Source: an uncultured Sphingomonas sp. (lineage in GTDB: Bacteria > Pseudomonadota > Alphaproteobacteria > Sphingomonadales > Sphingomonadaceae). Taken from it: DNA of 51,788 nucleotides. A model generated the notes under the pieces. The model was not told where the DNA came from and ran no database searches. It saw only the letters and a list, made by a program, of their open reading frames with translations. A program made the position numbers and the translations under genes. Below are positions 27,072 to 36,847 of the stretch, one piece after another (the first letter of the stretch is position 1; each line of letters starts with the position of its first letter). The stretch covers positions 1-51,788 of the forward strand of contig CAJYSA010000087.1 in assembly GCA_913777325.1 (NCBI GenBank). Direction: 5' to 3'.

Positions 27072-29339
27072 TTACGCCAGTTCGACGCCCTGCTCCGCCG
27101 CCCAGCGCGCCAGCGCGCCGCGCATGTCACGCGGCGGGGCCGCCAACAGCCCCTCCATGAACGCGACCAGCGCGCCGTGATCGAGCGAACGGATCATCGC
27201 CTTCACCGGACCGACCGCCGCCGGCGTGATCGACAGCCGCTCGATACCGATACCGATCAACGCCATCGCCTCCAGCGGGCGCCCGCCCATTTCACCGCAC
27301 ACCCCGAGCGGCACGCCCGCCTGCGCGGCCGGCACCGCGACACGGCGCAGGAAGCGCAGGATTGAGGTCGAGAGCCAGTCGTAGCGCTCCGCCAGCTTCG
27401 GATTGGCGCGATCGGCGGCGAACAGGAATTGCGTCAGGTCGTTGGTCCCGATCGACAGGAAGTCGATATTCGGGAGCAGCAGATCGAGCTGATAGGCCAG
27501 CGCCGGCACTTCCAGCATGGCGCCATAGCGAACCTCCAGCGGCAGCCGCTTTCCCCGGCCATGCAGGAAGTCACGCTGCTTCTCGAACAGGGCGCGCGCC
27601 TCGTCGAATTCCCACGCCTCCGACACCATCGGGAACATCACGTTCAGCGTGCGTCCGGCCGCCGCCTCCAGCAGCGCGCGCGCCTGCGCCTTCATCAACC
27701 CGTCGCGCTCCAGCGCGAGCCGCAGCGCGCGCCAGCCCATCGCCGGATTTTCCTCATCCTCCGCATGGATCAGATACGGCAGCGCCTTGTCCCCGCCGAT
27801 ATCCACCGTGCGGAAGATCACCGGGCGCGATCCCGCAGCATCGAGCACCTCGCGATAGAGCCGCTGCTGCCGTTCGCGCTGCGGCAGGGTGGCGGATATG
27901 AGGAACTGGAATTCGGTGCGAAACAGCCCGATCCCGTCCGCGCCGGTGACATCCAGCGCGGCGGCATCGTCGCGCAAACCGGCGTTGACCATCACCGTGA
28001 CGCGGTGGCCATCGCGGGTTTCGGGTGCGACGTCGCGGAGCGCGGCGTAAGCGGCCTTGCGCTTCTGCCGCGCCGCCAGCTTCGCCTCGAACGCCTCCTC
28101 CATCGCGGTGGTCGGGCGGACGGTGAGCGTCCCCTCGGTCACGTCGAGGAGCAGCAGATCACCCTCGCCGATCAGCCGCCGCACGTCGCGGACCCGGCCC
28201 AGCACCGGCACGCCCATCGCCCGCGCGACGATCGTGACGTGTGCGGTGAGCGACCCTTCCTCCAGCACCACGCCCTTCAGACGGCGACGATCATATTCCA
28301 GCAATTCGGCGGGGCCGAGGTTGCGCGCGATCAGGATCGTATCCTGCCGCAACCCCATCTGCGCCGCCGTGCCCATCTGCCCCGACACGATCCGCAGCAG
28401 GCGGTTCGACAGATCCTCCAGATCGTGCATGCGATCGGCGAGGAGCGGATCGTCGATCTCGCGCATCCGCTGGCGCGTGCGCTGTTGCACGCGCTCGATC
28501 GCGGCCTCGGCGGTCAGACCGCTGTCGATCGCCTCGTTGATCCGCCGCGCCCAGCCTTCGTCATAGGCGAACATCTTGTAGGTGGCGATCACCTCCTGAT
28601 GCTCGTCACCGACGCCGAATTCCGCCTCGCGTGCGATCCGGTCGATCTGTTCGCGCATCTTGTCGAACGCGGCATAGACGCGGTGGCGCTCGGCCTCGGT
28701 ATCCTCGGCGACGGTATGTTCGATATGGATGCGCGGCTGGTGGAACACCGCGCAGCCCGCCGCCATGCCGTCGACCAGCTTCTGGCCCGGGATGCGCGTG
28801 GGAGCGGTGGATTGCGGGCGGTCGCGCGGGCTGGCCTGGTCGATCAGCCCGGCATTGGCGATCAGCTCCGACAGCACCATCGCCACGGTCTGCAACGCCT
28901 CGATCTCGACGTCCTCGTAGCGACGCGGATCGGCGTGCTGAACCGCGAGCACCCCCACCGCACGCTCGCGCCGGATGATCGGAACGCCCGCGAAGCTGTG
29001 ATAGCGATCCTCGCCCGTCTCTGGCTTATAAGCGAAATCGGGGTGGCTGGCGGCTTCGTCGAGGTTCAGCACCTCGCTGTTCTGCGCGATCGTGCCGACC
29101 AGCCCCTCGCCCAGCGCCAGCTTCGTCACGTGCACCGCGGTGGGATCGAGCCCGCGCGTCGCGAACAGCTCCAGCACCCCTTCGCGGAGCAGATAGATCG
29201 AGCAGACCTCGCTATCCAGCGCCTCGCCGATGATGTCGACCACCGAGTTCAGCTTCGCCTGCGCGTTCGAGCGCGCGGCCATCACGTCGTGCAGGTTGAC
29301 GAGGATTTCGCGGGCGGAGCGGGCGGCGGACACAGGCAT
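27072..29339 (-). CDS. ptsP: Phosphoenolpyruvate-protein phosphotransferase PtsP (EI-Ntr)
   Basis: The 755-residue protein has an N-terminal GAF domain (~residues 20-165: EVCSIYLLREGVLELFATRG, FAGVPIIRRERAVGVLAVQH), then the enzyme I parts: the HPr-interacting helices, the phospho-histidine loop GSLTAHVTIVARAMGVP and the PEP-binding TIM barrel (GIGLFRTEFQFL, IGTNDLTQF, GVCGEMGG). PtsP starts the nitrogen PTS relay (PtsP-NPr-PtsN), which in alphaproteobacteria feeds into (p)ppGpp and potassium control. A 6-bp palindrome (27057-27071) directly follows the TAA stop. Confidence 0.95.
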   Translation of the reverse strand: MPVSAARSAREILVNLHDVMAARSNAQAKLNSVVDIIGEALDSEVCSIYLLREGVLELFATRGLDPTAVHVTKLALGEGLVGTIAQNSEVLNLDEAASHPDFAYKPETGEDRYHSFAGVPIIRRERAVGVLAVQHADPRRYEDVEIEALQTVAMVLSELIANAGLIDQASPRDRPQSTAPTRIPGQKLVDGMAAGCAVFHQPRIHIEHTVAEDTEAERHRVYAAFDKMREQIDRIAREAEFGVGDEHQEVIATYKMFAYDEGWARRINEAIDSGLTAEAAIERVQQRTRQRMREIDDPLLADRMHDLEDLSNRLLRIVSGQMGTAAQMGLRQDTILIARNLGPAELLEYDRRRLKGVVLEEGSLTAHVTIVARAMGVPVLGRVRDVRRLIGEGDLLLLDVTEGTLTVRPTTAMEEAFEAKLAARQKRKAAYAALRDVAPETRDGHRVTVMVNAGLRDDAAALDVTGADGIGLFRTEFQFLISATLPQRERQQRLYREVLDAAGSRPVIFRTVDIGGDKALPYLIHAEDEENPAMGWRALRLALERDGLMKAQARALLEAAAGRTLNVMFPMVSEAWEFDEARALFEKQRDFLHGRGKRLPLEVRYGAMLEVPALAYQLDLLLPNIDFLSIGTNDLTQFLFAADRANPKLAERYDWLSTSILRFLRRVAVPAAQAGVPLGVCGEMGGRPLEAMALIGIGIERLSITPAAVGPVKAMIRSLDHGALVAFMEGLLAAPPRDMRGALARWAAEQGVELA

Positions 29340-29420
29340 GATCGAGTCGCTATCAGACCTGTGGCCTGGGTGCCACGCAGCAATTTTCTTTTATGGTCGC
29401 CTGCCCGGCGTTCACCCGCG

Positions 29421-29464
29421 AATGTTGCGAATGTTGAGACGCTGGCGGGTTCTTTCTCAACATT
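29421..29464. repeat. AATGTTG repeats: 9-bp inverted repeat plus half site upstream of ptsP
   Basis: AATGTTGAG (29430-29438) and CTCAACATT (29456-29464) form a perfect 9-bp inverted repeat with a 17-nt gap; a direct half copy AATGTTGCG lies at 29421-29429. The three copies of the AATGTTG core sit about 80-125 bp upstream of the ptsP start and 57 bp or more after the ruvB stop. There is no T-tract, so an operator is more likely than a terminator. Confidence 0.45.
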
Positions 29465-29527
29465 GGCGGTCGCCGATCATGCACCGGTGGTGACACGATC
29501 AACGGATGTAGGACAGCCCGGCACGCG

Positions 29528-30550
29528 TCAGTCGAACAATCCGTCCTGCGATCCGGCGGGCGGATTGAGGCCCAGATGCTTCCAGCCCCCCGCGTTCAGC
29601 ACACGCCCGCGCGCGGTGCGCGCCACCAGCCCGAGCTGGATCAGATAGGGCTCGATCACCTCCTCGATCGTGTCGCGCGGTTCGCTGAGGCCCGCGGCCA
29701 GCGTCTCGACGCCGACCGGCCCACCACGATAGATATCCGCGATCATGATCAGATAACGGCGGTCCATCGCGTCGAGGCCAAGCTTGTCGACCTCCAGCCG
29801 GTCGAGCGCGCGGTCCGCGACCGCCGCATCCACGACGGCGACCCCCGCGACGTTCGCGAAGTCGCGTACCCGGCGCAACAGGCGACCGGCGATACGCGGC
29901 GTGCCGCGCGCGCGCCGTGCGATCTCCACCGCGCCGTCGCGCGCGATGCCGAGATCGAGCAACTGCGCCGCGCGCGACACGACCCGTTCCAGTTCGTCCA
30001 CCGTGTAGAATTGCAAGCGCACGGGGATGCCGAAACGATCACGCAGCGGCGTGGTCAGCAATCCCTGCCGCGTCGTCGCGCCAACCAGAGTGAACCGCGG
30101 CAGATCGATCCGCACGCTGCGTGCCGACGGCCCCTCCCCGATCATCAGATCGAGCGCGCGATCCTCCATCGCCGGGTACAGCACCTCCTCCACCGCCGGT
30201 TGCAGCCGATGGATCTCGTCGATGAACAGCACGTCGCCATCCTCGAGGTTGGTCAGCAGCGCGGCGAGATCGCCCGACTTCGCGATCACCGGGCCGGAGG
30301 TGGCGCGGAAGCCGACGCCCATTTCGCGCGCGACGATCTGCGCCAGCGTCGTCTTCCCCAGCCCCGGCGGACCGAAGAACAACACGTGATCGAGCGCGTC
30401 GCCGCGCCCGCGCGCCGCCTCGATGAACACCCGCAGATTTTCGCGCGCCGCCTTCTGCCCGACGAAGTCGTCGAGCGTCTTGGGGCGCAACGCGGCATCG
30501 ACGTCCTCGACGCGGCGCGCGGGCGAGATCAGGCGATCATTCTCGGTCAC
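29528..30550 (-). CDS. ruvB: Holliday junction DNA helicase RuvB
   Basis: The 340-residue AAA+ motor drives branch migration with RuvA. Walker [14 protein letters not shown], Walker [12 protein letters not shown], sensor/arginine-finger region [16 protein letters not shown] and the C-terminal winged helix ([19 protein letters not shown]) are all present. GTG 30550 ([10 protein letters not shown]) is chosen because it gives the family N-terminus; the in-frame start 48 bp upstream would add unrelated residues. ruvA and ruvC are not adjacent in this window. Confidence 0.96.
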   Translation of the reverse strand: MTENDRLISPARRVEDVDAALRPKTLDDFVGQKAARENLRVFIEAARGRGDALDHVLFFGPPGLGKTTLAQIVAREMGVGFRATSGPVIAKSGDLAALLTNLEDGDVLFIDEIHRLQPAVEEVLYPAMEDRALDLMIGEGPSARSVRIDLPRFTLVGATTRQGLLTTPLRDRFGIPVRLQFYTVDELERVVSRAAQLLDLGIARDGAVEIARRARGTPRIAGRLLRRVRDFANVAGVAVVDAAVADRALDRLEVDKLGLDAMDRRYLIMIADIYRGGPVGVETLAAGLSEPRDTIEEVIEPYLIQLGLVARTARGRVLNAGGWKHLGLNPPAGSQDGLFD

Positions 30551-30606
30551 GCTTCGTTCCGTAGCGAAGCGTGGCGACGGGGCAAGCCCCGTCGGCATCC
30601 CGCCGA

Positions 30607-30897
30607 TCAGGCGAGCCGGTCGACGATCCGCCCCTGCCCCATCGCGGGCGCCCCGCCATAGGTGACCGCGCCCGCCGCCATGTTCGAGCGCAGCTTCTCC
30701 ATGACGCGATCGAACTGATCGAGCTGCTCGCTGGCGGTGCGGATCAGGCTGCCGGTCGAGCCGGCGCCCTTGTCGGTCGCGACCGCCGGCGTCGCGGCAA
30801 CCGGCGCGGCAGGCGCCGGCGCCGAGCGGGCAACCGACATCTGTCGCGCCATCGAGAGAGAACTGGCAATCGGCGACAGGCTGGTCACGTCATTCAT
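30607..30897 (-). CDS. 96-residue protein of unknown function under an EcfG promoter
   Basis: The product starts [20 protein letters not shown], has an Ala/Pro-rich middle and a helical part ([20 protein letters not shown]), then ends Gly-rich. No signal peptide or membrane segment is visible and I recognise no family. AAGGAT precedes the ATG. A perfect GGAAC-N16-CGTT promoter ends 26 bp upstream, so it is predicted to be induced in the general stress response. It is followed by ruvB after 56 bp and may be partly co-transcribed with it. Confidence 0.72.
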   Translation of the reverse strand: MNDVTSLSPIASSLSMARQMSVARSAPAPAAPVAATPAVATDKGAGSTGSLIRTASEQLDQFDRVMEKLRSNMAAGAVTYGGAPAMGQGRIVDRLA

Positions 30898-30923
30898 CCT
30901 TCGGCCACGACAACGACGACCGC

Positions 30924-30948
30924 AACGTATGTTGTTAGCCGCCGTTCC
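30924..30948 (-). promoter_or_regulatory. EcfG-type general stress response promoter
   Basis: On the minus strand GGAAC (30948-30944), a 16-bp spacer and CGTT (30927-30924) match the EcfG consensus exactly. The predicted start near 30917 leaves a ~20-nt leader before the ATG of the 96-residue gene at 30897. Confidence 0.75.
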
Positions 30949-30992
30949 TTACCCAAAGGTTCACATAGGTTGGGAAATGCCCCCGCGCCGGC

Positions 30993-31649
30993 TCAGCGCG
31001 TGGCGTTGTAGCGCAGTTGATCCGGCGTCAACTGGAAGCCGACCAGCGCCTCGAACGACGCGGATGCCACCGCCTGCCGCACCTTGGGATCGGCGAGCGG
31101 ATCGACCGCCGCATCCTCGTCACCCGCCTTGCGCCGGCGCGTCAGCCGCTCGCGGACCTCCTGCGGGAGCGTCGCGGCGCTGCGCGCGACCGCGCTGGTC
31201 GCCTCCGCACTGGTCGTGGCGAGCCCCTGCCCGGCGTCGAAGTGCAATCCGACCTGCGACACGCGCTTGGCGACCACCTGGCTGCCGCCGCGCGTCACGA
31301 CGATGAAATAGGGCAGCGTCACGTCGCGCGCACCGTCGGTGCGGGTGCGGCGCGCGCGCACGTCGAAGGTGACGCGCGTGGTGACGTCCGCGCCCTGATC
31401 GTCGCACGTGGAGCGGACGTTGCTGATCGTGGCCACCACGTCGATCGCGGCGGCGTCGCGGCTGGAAGGCGGATCGAACAGCGTGACGTCGCCGGTGCCG
31501 GCGGGCACGCCGACCGTGGGGCACGCGCTGCGCACCGCGGTGATCCCGGCCCCGCCCCCGGAGACATCGATCTCCCCGCTCTTCGCGCAGCCGGCCACGA
31601 GCAAGAGGACCAGCGGAGCGGCGACATGGCGAGCGTTCACGGATATCAT
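30993..31649 (-). CDS. Putative outer-membrane or periplasmic lipoprotein of unknown function
   Basis: The 218-residue product has a lipoprotein signal with lipobox LVAGC ([15 protein letters not shown]), two further cysteines (SACP and STCDD) and a mixed beta-rich body with [20 protein letters not shown] recognise no named domain. ATG 31649 is used; GTG 31640 is possible and also gives a full signal peptide. It is divergent from ispH with 106 bp between the starts. Confidence 0.8.
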   Translation of the reverse strand: MISVNARHVAAPLVLLLVAGCAKSGEIDVSGGGAGITAVRSACPTVGVPAGTGDVTLFDPPSSRDAAAIDVVATISNVRSTCDDQGADVTTRVTFDVRARRTRTDGARDVTLPYFIVVTRGGSQVVAKRVSQVGLHFDAGQGLATTSAEATSAVARSAATLPQEVRERLTRRRKAGDEDAAVDPLADPKVRQAVASASFEALVGFQLTPDQLRYNATR

Positions 31650-31755
31650 CCCGGACAATGGGCAGGAAACGACACGGCACCGCGAAGCGGCCCCGGACGC
31701 AACCAGCATAGGAAGCGTCTATCGCCGGAGCAAGCATTCGCGTAGAGCCGGGATC

Positions 31756-32769
31756 ATGTCCGAACCCGCTTCCGTGACCGCGCAGCCGACCGCCCCGGCG
31801 AGCGCCGCGCCGAACCCGAGCCAGCCGCGCCGCCCGCTCGAACTGCTGATCGCCGCGCCGCGCGGTTTCTGCGCTGGGGTGGATCGCGCCATCCGTATTG
31901 TCGAGCTGGCGATCGAGAAGCACGGCGCGCCGGTCTATGTCCGGCACGAGATCGTCCACAACAAATTCGTGGTCGACTCGCTGAAGGCCAAGGGCGCGGT
32001 GTTCGTCGAGGAACTGGACGAGGTGCCCAATGGCGCGCCGGTCGTCTTCTCCGCTCATGGCGTCCCCAAGTCGGTGCCCGCCGAGGCGCAGAACCGCGGC
32101 CTCGACTATCTGGACGCCACCTGTCCGCTGGTGTCAAAGGTGCACCGCCAGGCCGAGCGGCTGGTGGAAAGCGGGCGGCACATCATCTTCATCGGCCATG
32201 CCGGCCACCCGGAAGTGATCGGCACCTTCGGCCAGGTGCCCGACGGCGCGATGTCGCTGGTCGAGACGGTGGCGGATATCGAGACGCTGCGCGTTCCCGA
32301 CGAGCACAACCTGTCGTTCCTGACGCAGACCACACTGTCGGTGGACGACACCGCGGCGATGGTCGCCGCGCTCCACCAGCGCTTCCCCGCGATCCAGGCG
32401 CCGCGTGGCGAAGACATCTGCTACGCCACCTCCAACCGGCAGGCGGCGGTGAAGGCGATCGCCGATGCGTGCGACGCGGTGCTGGTGATCGGTGCGCCGA
32501 ATTCGTCCAACTCGGTGCGGCTGGTCGAGGTCGCGGAGCGCCAGGGGATCCGGGCCGCGCTGATCCAGCGCGCCACCGACCTCGACTGGGACTTCCTGGA
32601 CGGCGTGGGCACGCTGGGCATCACCGCCGGGGCGTCGGCGCCCGAGCTGCTGGTGCGCGAGCTGGTCGATCACCTCGCGACGCGTTTCGACGTGACCGAG
32701 CACGAGGAGGAGACGACGCGCGAGACGATCGCGTTCAAGCTGCCGCGCGGCCTGGACGCCGCCGCGTAA
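31756..32769 (+). CDS. ispH: 4-hydroxy-3-methylbut-2-enyl diphosphate reductase IspH
   Basis: The 337-residue iron-sulfur enzyme makes IPP and DMAPP in the last MEP-pathway step. The three cluster cysteines are in [23 protein letters not shown] and [26 protein letters not shown] and [11 protein letters not shown] are also family motifs. The first ~25 residues are a Pro/Ala-rich extension. It leads a tight plus-strand group ispH-thrB-rnhA (7-bp gap, then 4-nt overlap), an order known from other alphaproteobacteria. Confidence 0.96.
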   Translation: MSEPASVTAQPTAPASAAPNPSQPRRPLELLIAAPRGFCAGVDRAIRIVELAIEKHGAPVYVRHEIVHNKFVVDSLKAKGAVFVEELDEVPNGAPVVFSAHGVPKSVPAEAQNRGLDYLDATCPLVSKVHRQAERLVESGRHIIFIGHAGHPEVIGTFGQVPDGAMSLVETVADIETLRVPDEHNLSFLTQTTLSVDDTAAMVAALHQRFPAIQAPRGEDICYATSNRQAAVKAIADACDAVLVIGAPNSSNSVRLVEVAERQGIRAALIQRATDLDWDFLDGVGTLGITAGASAPELLVRELVDHLATRFDVTEHEEETTRETIAFKLPRGLDAAA

Positions 32770-32776
32770 CCGCACG

Positions 32777-33730
32777 ATGGCCGTCTATACCCAGGTATCC
32801 GCAGAGGCGCTGACGGCGTTCCTGCACCGTTACGATGTCGGCGCGCTGGTGTCCGCCAAGGGGATCGCCGAGGGGGTGGAGAATTCCAACTACCTCGTCG
32901 ACACCACGACCGCCCGCTTCATCCTGACGCTCTATGAAAAGCGCGTGGCGGCGGGTGATCTGCCGTTCTTCATGGCGCTGCTCGATCATCTCGCCGCGCG
33001 CGGGCTAGCGGTGCCACCGGCGATCGCGGATCGTGACGGCGGCGTCATCCAGACGCTGGAAGGACGCCCGGCGTGCCTGATCCGCTTCCTGCCCGGCGTG
33101 TCGGTGTCGCACCCCACCCCGGCGCAGGCGCATGCCGCCGCCGGTGCGATGGGCGAGATGCATGCCGCCCTTGCCGATTTCGCGCCGACCCGCGTCAATT
33201 CGATGGGCATCGCCACATGGCGCCCGCTGCTCGAAACGTGCGGGCGCGAGCTCGATACGATCCAGCCCGGGCTGTTCGACCGGATCGACGCCGCGCTGAC
33301 GCGTGTCGAGGGGGCGTGGCCGCTCGACCTGCCGGTCAGCGCGATCCATGCGGACCTGTTCCCCGACAATGTGCTGATGCACGGCGACGACGTGACCGGG
33401 CTGATCGACTTCTATTTCGCATGCACCGACGTGCGCGCCTATGATCTGGCGGTGATGCATTCCGCGTGGACGTTCGATGCGCAGGGCCGCAACCCGGACG
33501 CCGCGGTGGGCGCGGCGTTGCTGGCGGGCTATACCGAGGCGTTCGGCCTGTCCGAGGCGGAGCGGGCGGCGCTGCCGGTGCTGGCGCAGGGTGCGTGCGT
33601 CCGCTTCCTGCTGAGCCGTGCGTGGGACTGGCTGCACACCCCCGCCGACGCACTGGTGATGCGCAAGGATCCGCTGGCGTATCTGCGCCGGCTCGACTGG
33701 TATGTCGCCAACCCACAGGCGTTCGCATGA
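32777..33730 (+). CDS. thrB: Homoserine kinase, aminoglycoside-phosphotransferase-like type
   Basis: The 317-residue enzyme phosphorylates homoserine in threonine synthesis. It belongs to the APH/ThrB-II fold rather than the GHMP type: [20 protein letters not shown] at the N-lobe, [13 protein letters not shown] (catalytic loop) and [11 protein letters not shown] (Mg-binding DFG-like). The start ATG 32777 is 7 bp after ispH and the TGA overlaps the rnhA ATG (ATGA). Confidence 0.94.
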   Translation: MAVYTQVSAEALTAFLHRYDVGALVSAKGIAEGVENSNYLVDTTTARFILTLYEKRVAAGDLPFFMALLDHLAARGLAVPPAIADRDGGVIQTLEGRPACLIRFLPGVSVSHPTPAQAHAAAGAMGEMHAALADFAPTRVNSMGIATWRPLLETCGRELDTIQPGLFDRIDAALTRVEGAWPLDLPVSAIHADLFPDNVLMHGDDVTGLIDFYFACTDVRAYDLAVMHSAWTFDAQGRNPDAAVGAALLAGYTEAFGLSEAERAALPVLAQGACVRFLLSRAWDWLHTPADALVMRKDPLAYLRRLDWYVANPQAFA

Positions 33731-34188
33731 GCGAGCTGACCCAGGTGGAGCTGTTCACCGACGGCGCGTGCAAGGGCAATCCCGGCCCCGGCGGCTGGGG
33801 CGCGGTGATCCGCGCGGGCCGCCACGAAAAGGAGCTGGCGGGGGGCGAAGCGCTGACCACCAACAACCGCATGGAGCTGACCGCCGCGATCCAGGGGCTG
33901 AACGCGCTGACGCGCCCGTGCCGCGTGATGCTGTCCACCGACAGCCGCTATGTCATGGACGGGCTGACCAAGTGGATCCACGGCTGGCAGCGCAACGGGT
34001 GGAAGACCGCCGACAAGAAGCCGGTGAAGAACGCCGACCTCTGGCAGGCGCTGATCGAGGCCGCGAAGCCGCACCGTGTCGAGTGGAAATGGGTGAAGGG
34101 CCACGCCGGCCATCCGGAGAACGAGCGTGCCGACCGGCTGGCGAGCGATGCGGCGGTGGCGGCGGGACGCGTGACCGCCTCAGCCTGA
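33727..34188 (+). CDS. rnhA: Ribonuclease HI
   Basis: The 153-residue enzyme removes RNA from RNA-DNA hybrids. The four acidic catalytic residues are visible in [37 protein letters not shown] and NERADRLA, with the basic [11 protein letters not shown] handle before the last. The ATG overlaps the thrB stop, and the 3' end overlaps the convergent kinase gene by 9 bp. Confidence 0.97.
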   Translation: MSELTQVELFTDGACKGNPGPGGWGAVIRAGRHEKELAGGEALTTNNRMELTAAIQGLNALTRPCRVMLSTDSRYVMDGLTKWIHGWQRNGWKTADKKPVKNADLWQALIEAAKPHRVEWKWVKGHAGHPENERADRLASDAAVAAGRVTASA

Positions 34189-35517
34189 CGCGTCGATCGC
34201 CGCCGCCGCCAAGCCACGCACATCGACCCGCGCCTTCAGCCGCGCCGCCAGCAGCGCGGTGCCGCTGACCTTGCGCTGCACGAACAGCGTTTCGACGTGC
34301 GGGACGTGCCAGGTCGCACGATCGGCGACCAGCGCCTTGGCCTCCTCGCGCACCACCGGCACGAATGCGCGGTCGCCGAAGTCGAACGGGCCGGGACGAT
34401 TGAGCGCTTCATCGATCGCGGCGATGATGCGGTCGATCGCGGCGCGGTGCGCCCGCGTGGCGGCGGCGCCGAGGAAGCCGGTTTCCACCGCGATGTCGCG
34501 GATCCGGTCCCGGTCGCGCGCCAGCCCGGCCTCGATCAGACGGCGATAGCTGTCGGCGGTGTCGGCCGGCACCGCACGCGCGGCGCCGAAATCGAGCAGC
34601 ACCAACGTGCCGGTGGCGGGCTGCCAGCGATAGTTCGCGAAATTGGGGTCGGTCTGCATCACGCCGAACGCGAAGATCTCGCGCAGCACCAGCGCGATCA
34701 ACGCGGTCATCGCGCGATCCCGCTCATCCTGCGGCGCATCGGCCAACGTCTCGATCGCGCGGCCCTCGACGAATTCCATCGCCAGCACGCGCCGGGTGGT
34801 AAGCGACTCCTCCAGCGCGGGGACGACATAGCGTGCGTCGCCGGCCAGCCGCTCGCGATAGGCGCGCAGTTGCTGCCCCTCGCGGATATAATCGGCCTCC
34901 TCGCTCAATTGCCGCTTCGCCTCGGCCAGCAACGGCTTGAGGTCCAGCGTCGCGGGAAGCAGGCCGGAGACACGCAGCAAGGTCGCGACATTGTCGACGT
35001 CCGACGTGATGCTGTCGGCGACGCCGGGATATTGCACCTTGATCGCCAGCACGCGCCCGTCCGGCAGCGTGGCGCGGTGGACCTGCCCGATCGACGCAGC
35101 GGCGATCGGCGATGCCTCGAAATGACGAAAGCGGCGGCGCCAGTCCGCGCCCCATTCGGCGCGCAGCACGCCGTCGAGCTGCTGCGGGGGCATGCGATAC
35201 GCCTGGTTGCGCAGTTGCGCGAGGATCGTCTGAAGCTCGGCGGGCAGGACGTCGCCGGCGTCCATCGAGATCATCTGCCCCAGCTTCATCGCCGCGCCGC
35301 GCAGGTGCGACAGGCGGTCTGCGACGCGCGCGGCATTGCCGGGGGTGAGGATCAGGTCACCGACACGCGGACGCTCCCCCGCCGCGAGCCGCCGCGCGCC
35401 CTCCGCCAGCATCCCGCCCGCGACGCCGCCCGCGAGCCGCCCGAAACCGCCGAGCCGCGCCAGCCGTCCGCTGGGCACCGCGCGATGGCGGGCGCCGTTG
35501 CTGTCATCATCCTGCAT
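34180..35517 (-). CDS. AarF/ABC1/UbiB-family atypical kinase
   Basis: The 445-residue protein has the family-specific KxGQ motif ([15 protein letters not shown]), the Ala-rich nucleotide loop region ([25 protein letters not shown]), the catalytic loop with D-P-N-F-A-N ([10 protein letters not shown]) and LLDFGAAR. These kinases/ATPases (COQ8/UbiB) support ubiquinone synthesis. It lacks an obvious C-terminal membrane helix pair of UbiB, so it may be the soluble ADCK-like type. ubiK and coq7 are elsewhere in the window. Confidence 0.9.
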   Translation of the reverse strand: MQDDDSNGARHRAVPSGRLARLGGFGRLAGGVAGGMLAEGARRLAAGERPRVGDLILTPGNAARVADRLSHLRGAAMKLGQMISMDAGDVLPAELQTILAQLRNQAYRMPPQQLDGVLRAEWGADWRRRFRHFEASPIAAASIGQVHRATLPDGRVLAIKVQYPGVADSITSDVDNVATLLRVSGLLPATLDLKPLLAEAKRQLSEEADYIREGQQLRAYRERLAGDARYVVPALEESLTTRRVLAMEFVEGRAIETLADAPQDERDRAMTALIALVLREIFAFGVMQTDPNFANYRWQPATGTLVLLDFGAARAVPADTADSYRRLIEAGLARDRDRIRDIAVETGFLGAAATRAHRAAIDRIIAAIDEALNRPGPFDFGDRAFVPVVREEAKALVADRATWHVPHVETLFVQRKVSGTALLAARLKARVDVRGLAAAAIDASG

Positions 35518-35558
35518 CCCCGCAGAGCGCCGGAGAACCCGCCGGGTTCCGTGCGCGC

Positions 35559-36398
35559 TCAGTGCCGGTCGATCAGCCGCCGCGCCTGCACCAGATGCGG
35601 TGCATCGATCATCTTGCCGTCGAGCTGCAACACCCCTGCCCCCGGCGCCGCATCGAACGCGGCGATGACGCGCCGGGCGTGCGCGACCTGATCGTCGGTG
35701 GTGGTGAAGGCGGCGTTGATCGTCGCGACCTGCGCCGGGTGGATCGCCATCATCCCGGTAAAGCCGTCGCGTGCCGCGCGCCGCGCATAGGCGTCGAGCC
35801 CGTCGAGATCGCGAAAGGCCGGATAGACCGTCTCGATCGCCGCCACCCCGGCGGCATGCGCGCCGAACAGGGTCAGCGAGCGGGCCAGCTCATACGGCGG
35901 GGTGAAGCGACCGTCGTCCTCGCGGCTGGTCGCCGCCCCGATCGCGGCGGGAAGATCCTCCGCACCCCAGGTCAGCCCGGCCAACGGCACGCCGCACCCG
36001 GCGTAGCTGCCGAGCTGGAAGATCGCCGCCGGGGTTTCGGTCGCGATCGGCAGGATCGGCGCCGCGATCCCGGCCGCCGCCAAGCGATCGTGAAGCGCGC
36101 GAACACTGGCCGCGCCCTCCGCCTTGGGCAGGACGATCGCGGCGGGGCGCAATCCCGCCAGCGCGGCCAGATCCTCAACGCACAGCACGGTGCCGAGCGG
36201 ATTGACGCGCACGAACACCGCCGCGCCGTCGCGCGGACCACGCAGATGCTCCGCCACCGCCGCGCGCGCCGCCGGCTTCGCGCCGGGCCCGACCGCATCC
36301 TCCAGATCGAGGATCAGCGCGTCGGCACCGCTGGCGGCGGCCTTGGCGAACCGCTCGGGGCGGTCGCCGGGCACGAACAGCAGCGACCGTAGCCTCAT
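35559..36398 (-). CDS. CoA ester lyase (CitE/HpcH family)
   Basis: The 279-residue TIM-barrel lyase has LLFVPGDRPERFAKA, ALILDLEDAVG (metal site), VFVRVNPLGT, LPKAEGAASV, ATETPAAIF and MMAIHPAQVATINAAF, all typical of the CitE-like group that cleaves malyl-, citramalyl- or methylmalyl-CoA. It lies at the end of the leucine-type operon; ATG 36398 overlaps the maoC stop by 4 nt. Standard leucine operons have HMG-CoA lyase at this step, so this gene may either stand in for it or serve a side reaction. Confidence 0.9.
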   Translation of the reverse strand: MRLRSLLFVPGDRPERFAKAAASGADALILDLEDAVGPGAKPAARAAVAEHLRGPRDGAAVFVRVNPLGTVLCVEDLAALAGLRPAAIVLPKAEGAASVRALHDRLAAAGIAAPILPIATETPAAIFQLGSYAGCGVPLAGLTWGAEDLPAAIGAATSREDDGRFTPPYELARSLTLFGAHAAGVAAIETVYPAFRDLDGLDAYARRAARDGFTGMMAIHPAQVATINAAFTTTDDQVAHARRVIAAFDAAPGAGVLQLDGKMIDAPHLVQARRLIDRH

Positions 36399-36847
36399 GC
36401 CGGACGGCGCTTCAGGAGCGCGGTGCGCAGGCATTGGCACACCACTTCATCGCGCTGGTTGATGAGACGATGCGCGAAGGTGACGATCCCCGCCTCGGGA
36501 CGCGAGCGGCTGTCCTTCAGGTCATGGACCTCGGTTTCGGCGCGCATCGTATCGCCGATGAAGACGGGGTTCGGCATCACCAGTTTGTCGTAGCCGAGGT
36601 TGGCGACCAGCGTGCCGAGCGTCGTGTCGCCGACCGACAATCCGACCATCAGCGCGAAGGTGAAGGTGCCGTTGACCAGGATCTGTCCGAACTCGCTGGC
36701 GCGCGCCGCTTCGGCGTCCAGGTGCAGCGGCTGCGGATTGTGGGTCATGGTCGAAAACAGCAGATTGTCGGTTTCGGTCACCGTCCGGCGGATCTCGTGG
36801 ACGATCCGGTCGCCGACCTGCCATTCGTCATAGTGGCGTCCGGCCAT
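36395..36847 (-). CDS. MaoC-like dehydratase (hot-dog fold)
   Basis: The 150-residue protein is a MaoC-domain enoyl-CoA hydratase. The active-site segment reads MTHNPQPLHLDAEAA: the His is kept but the Asp of the usual D-x4-H pair appears to be Asn, as I recall for the mesaconyl/itaconyl-CoA hydratase-like branch. LVNGTFTFALMVGLSVGD and NLGYDKLVMPNPVFIGDT are family sequences. The ATG shares one base with the carboxylase stop (TGATG). A likely job is hydration of 3-methylglutaconyl-CoA or a related branched enoyl-CoA. Confidence 0.9.
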   Translation of the reverse strand: MAGRHYDEWQVGDRIVHEIRRTVTETDNLLFSTMTHNPQPLHLDAEAARASEFGQILVNGTFTFALMVGLSVGDTTLGTLVANLGYDKLVMPNPVFIGDTMRAETEVHDLKDSRSRPEAGIVTFAHRLINQRDEVVCQCLRTALLKRRPA

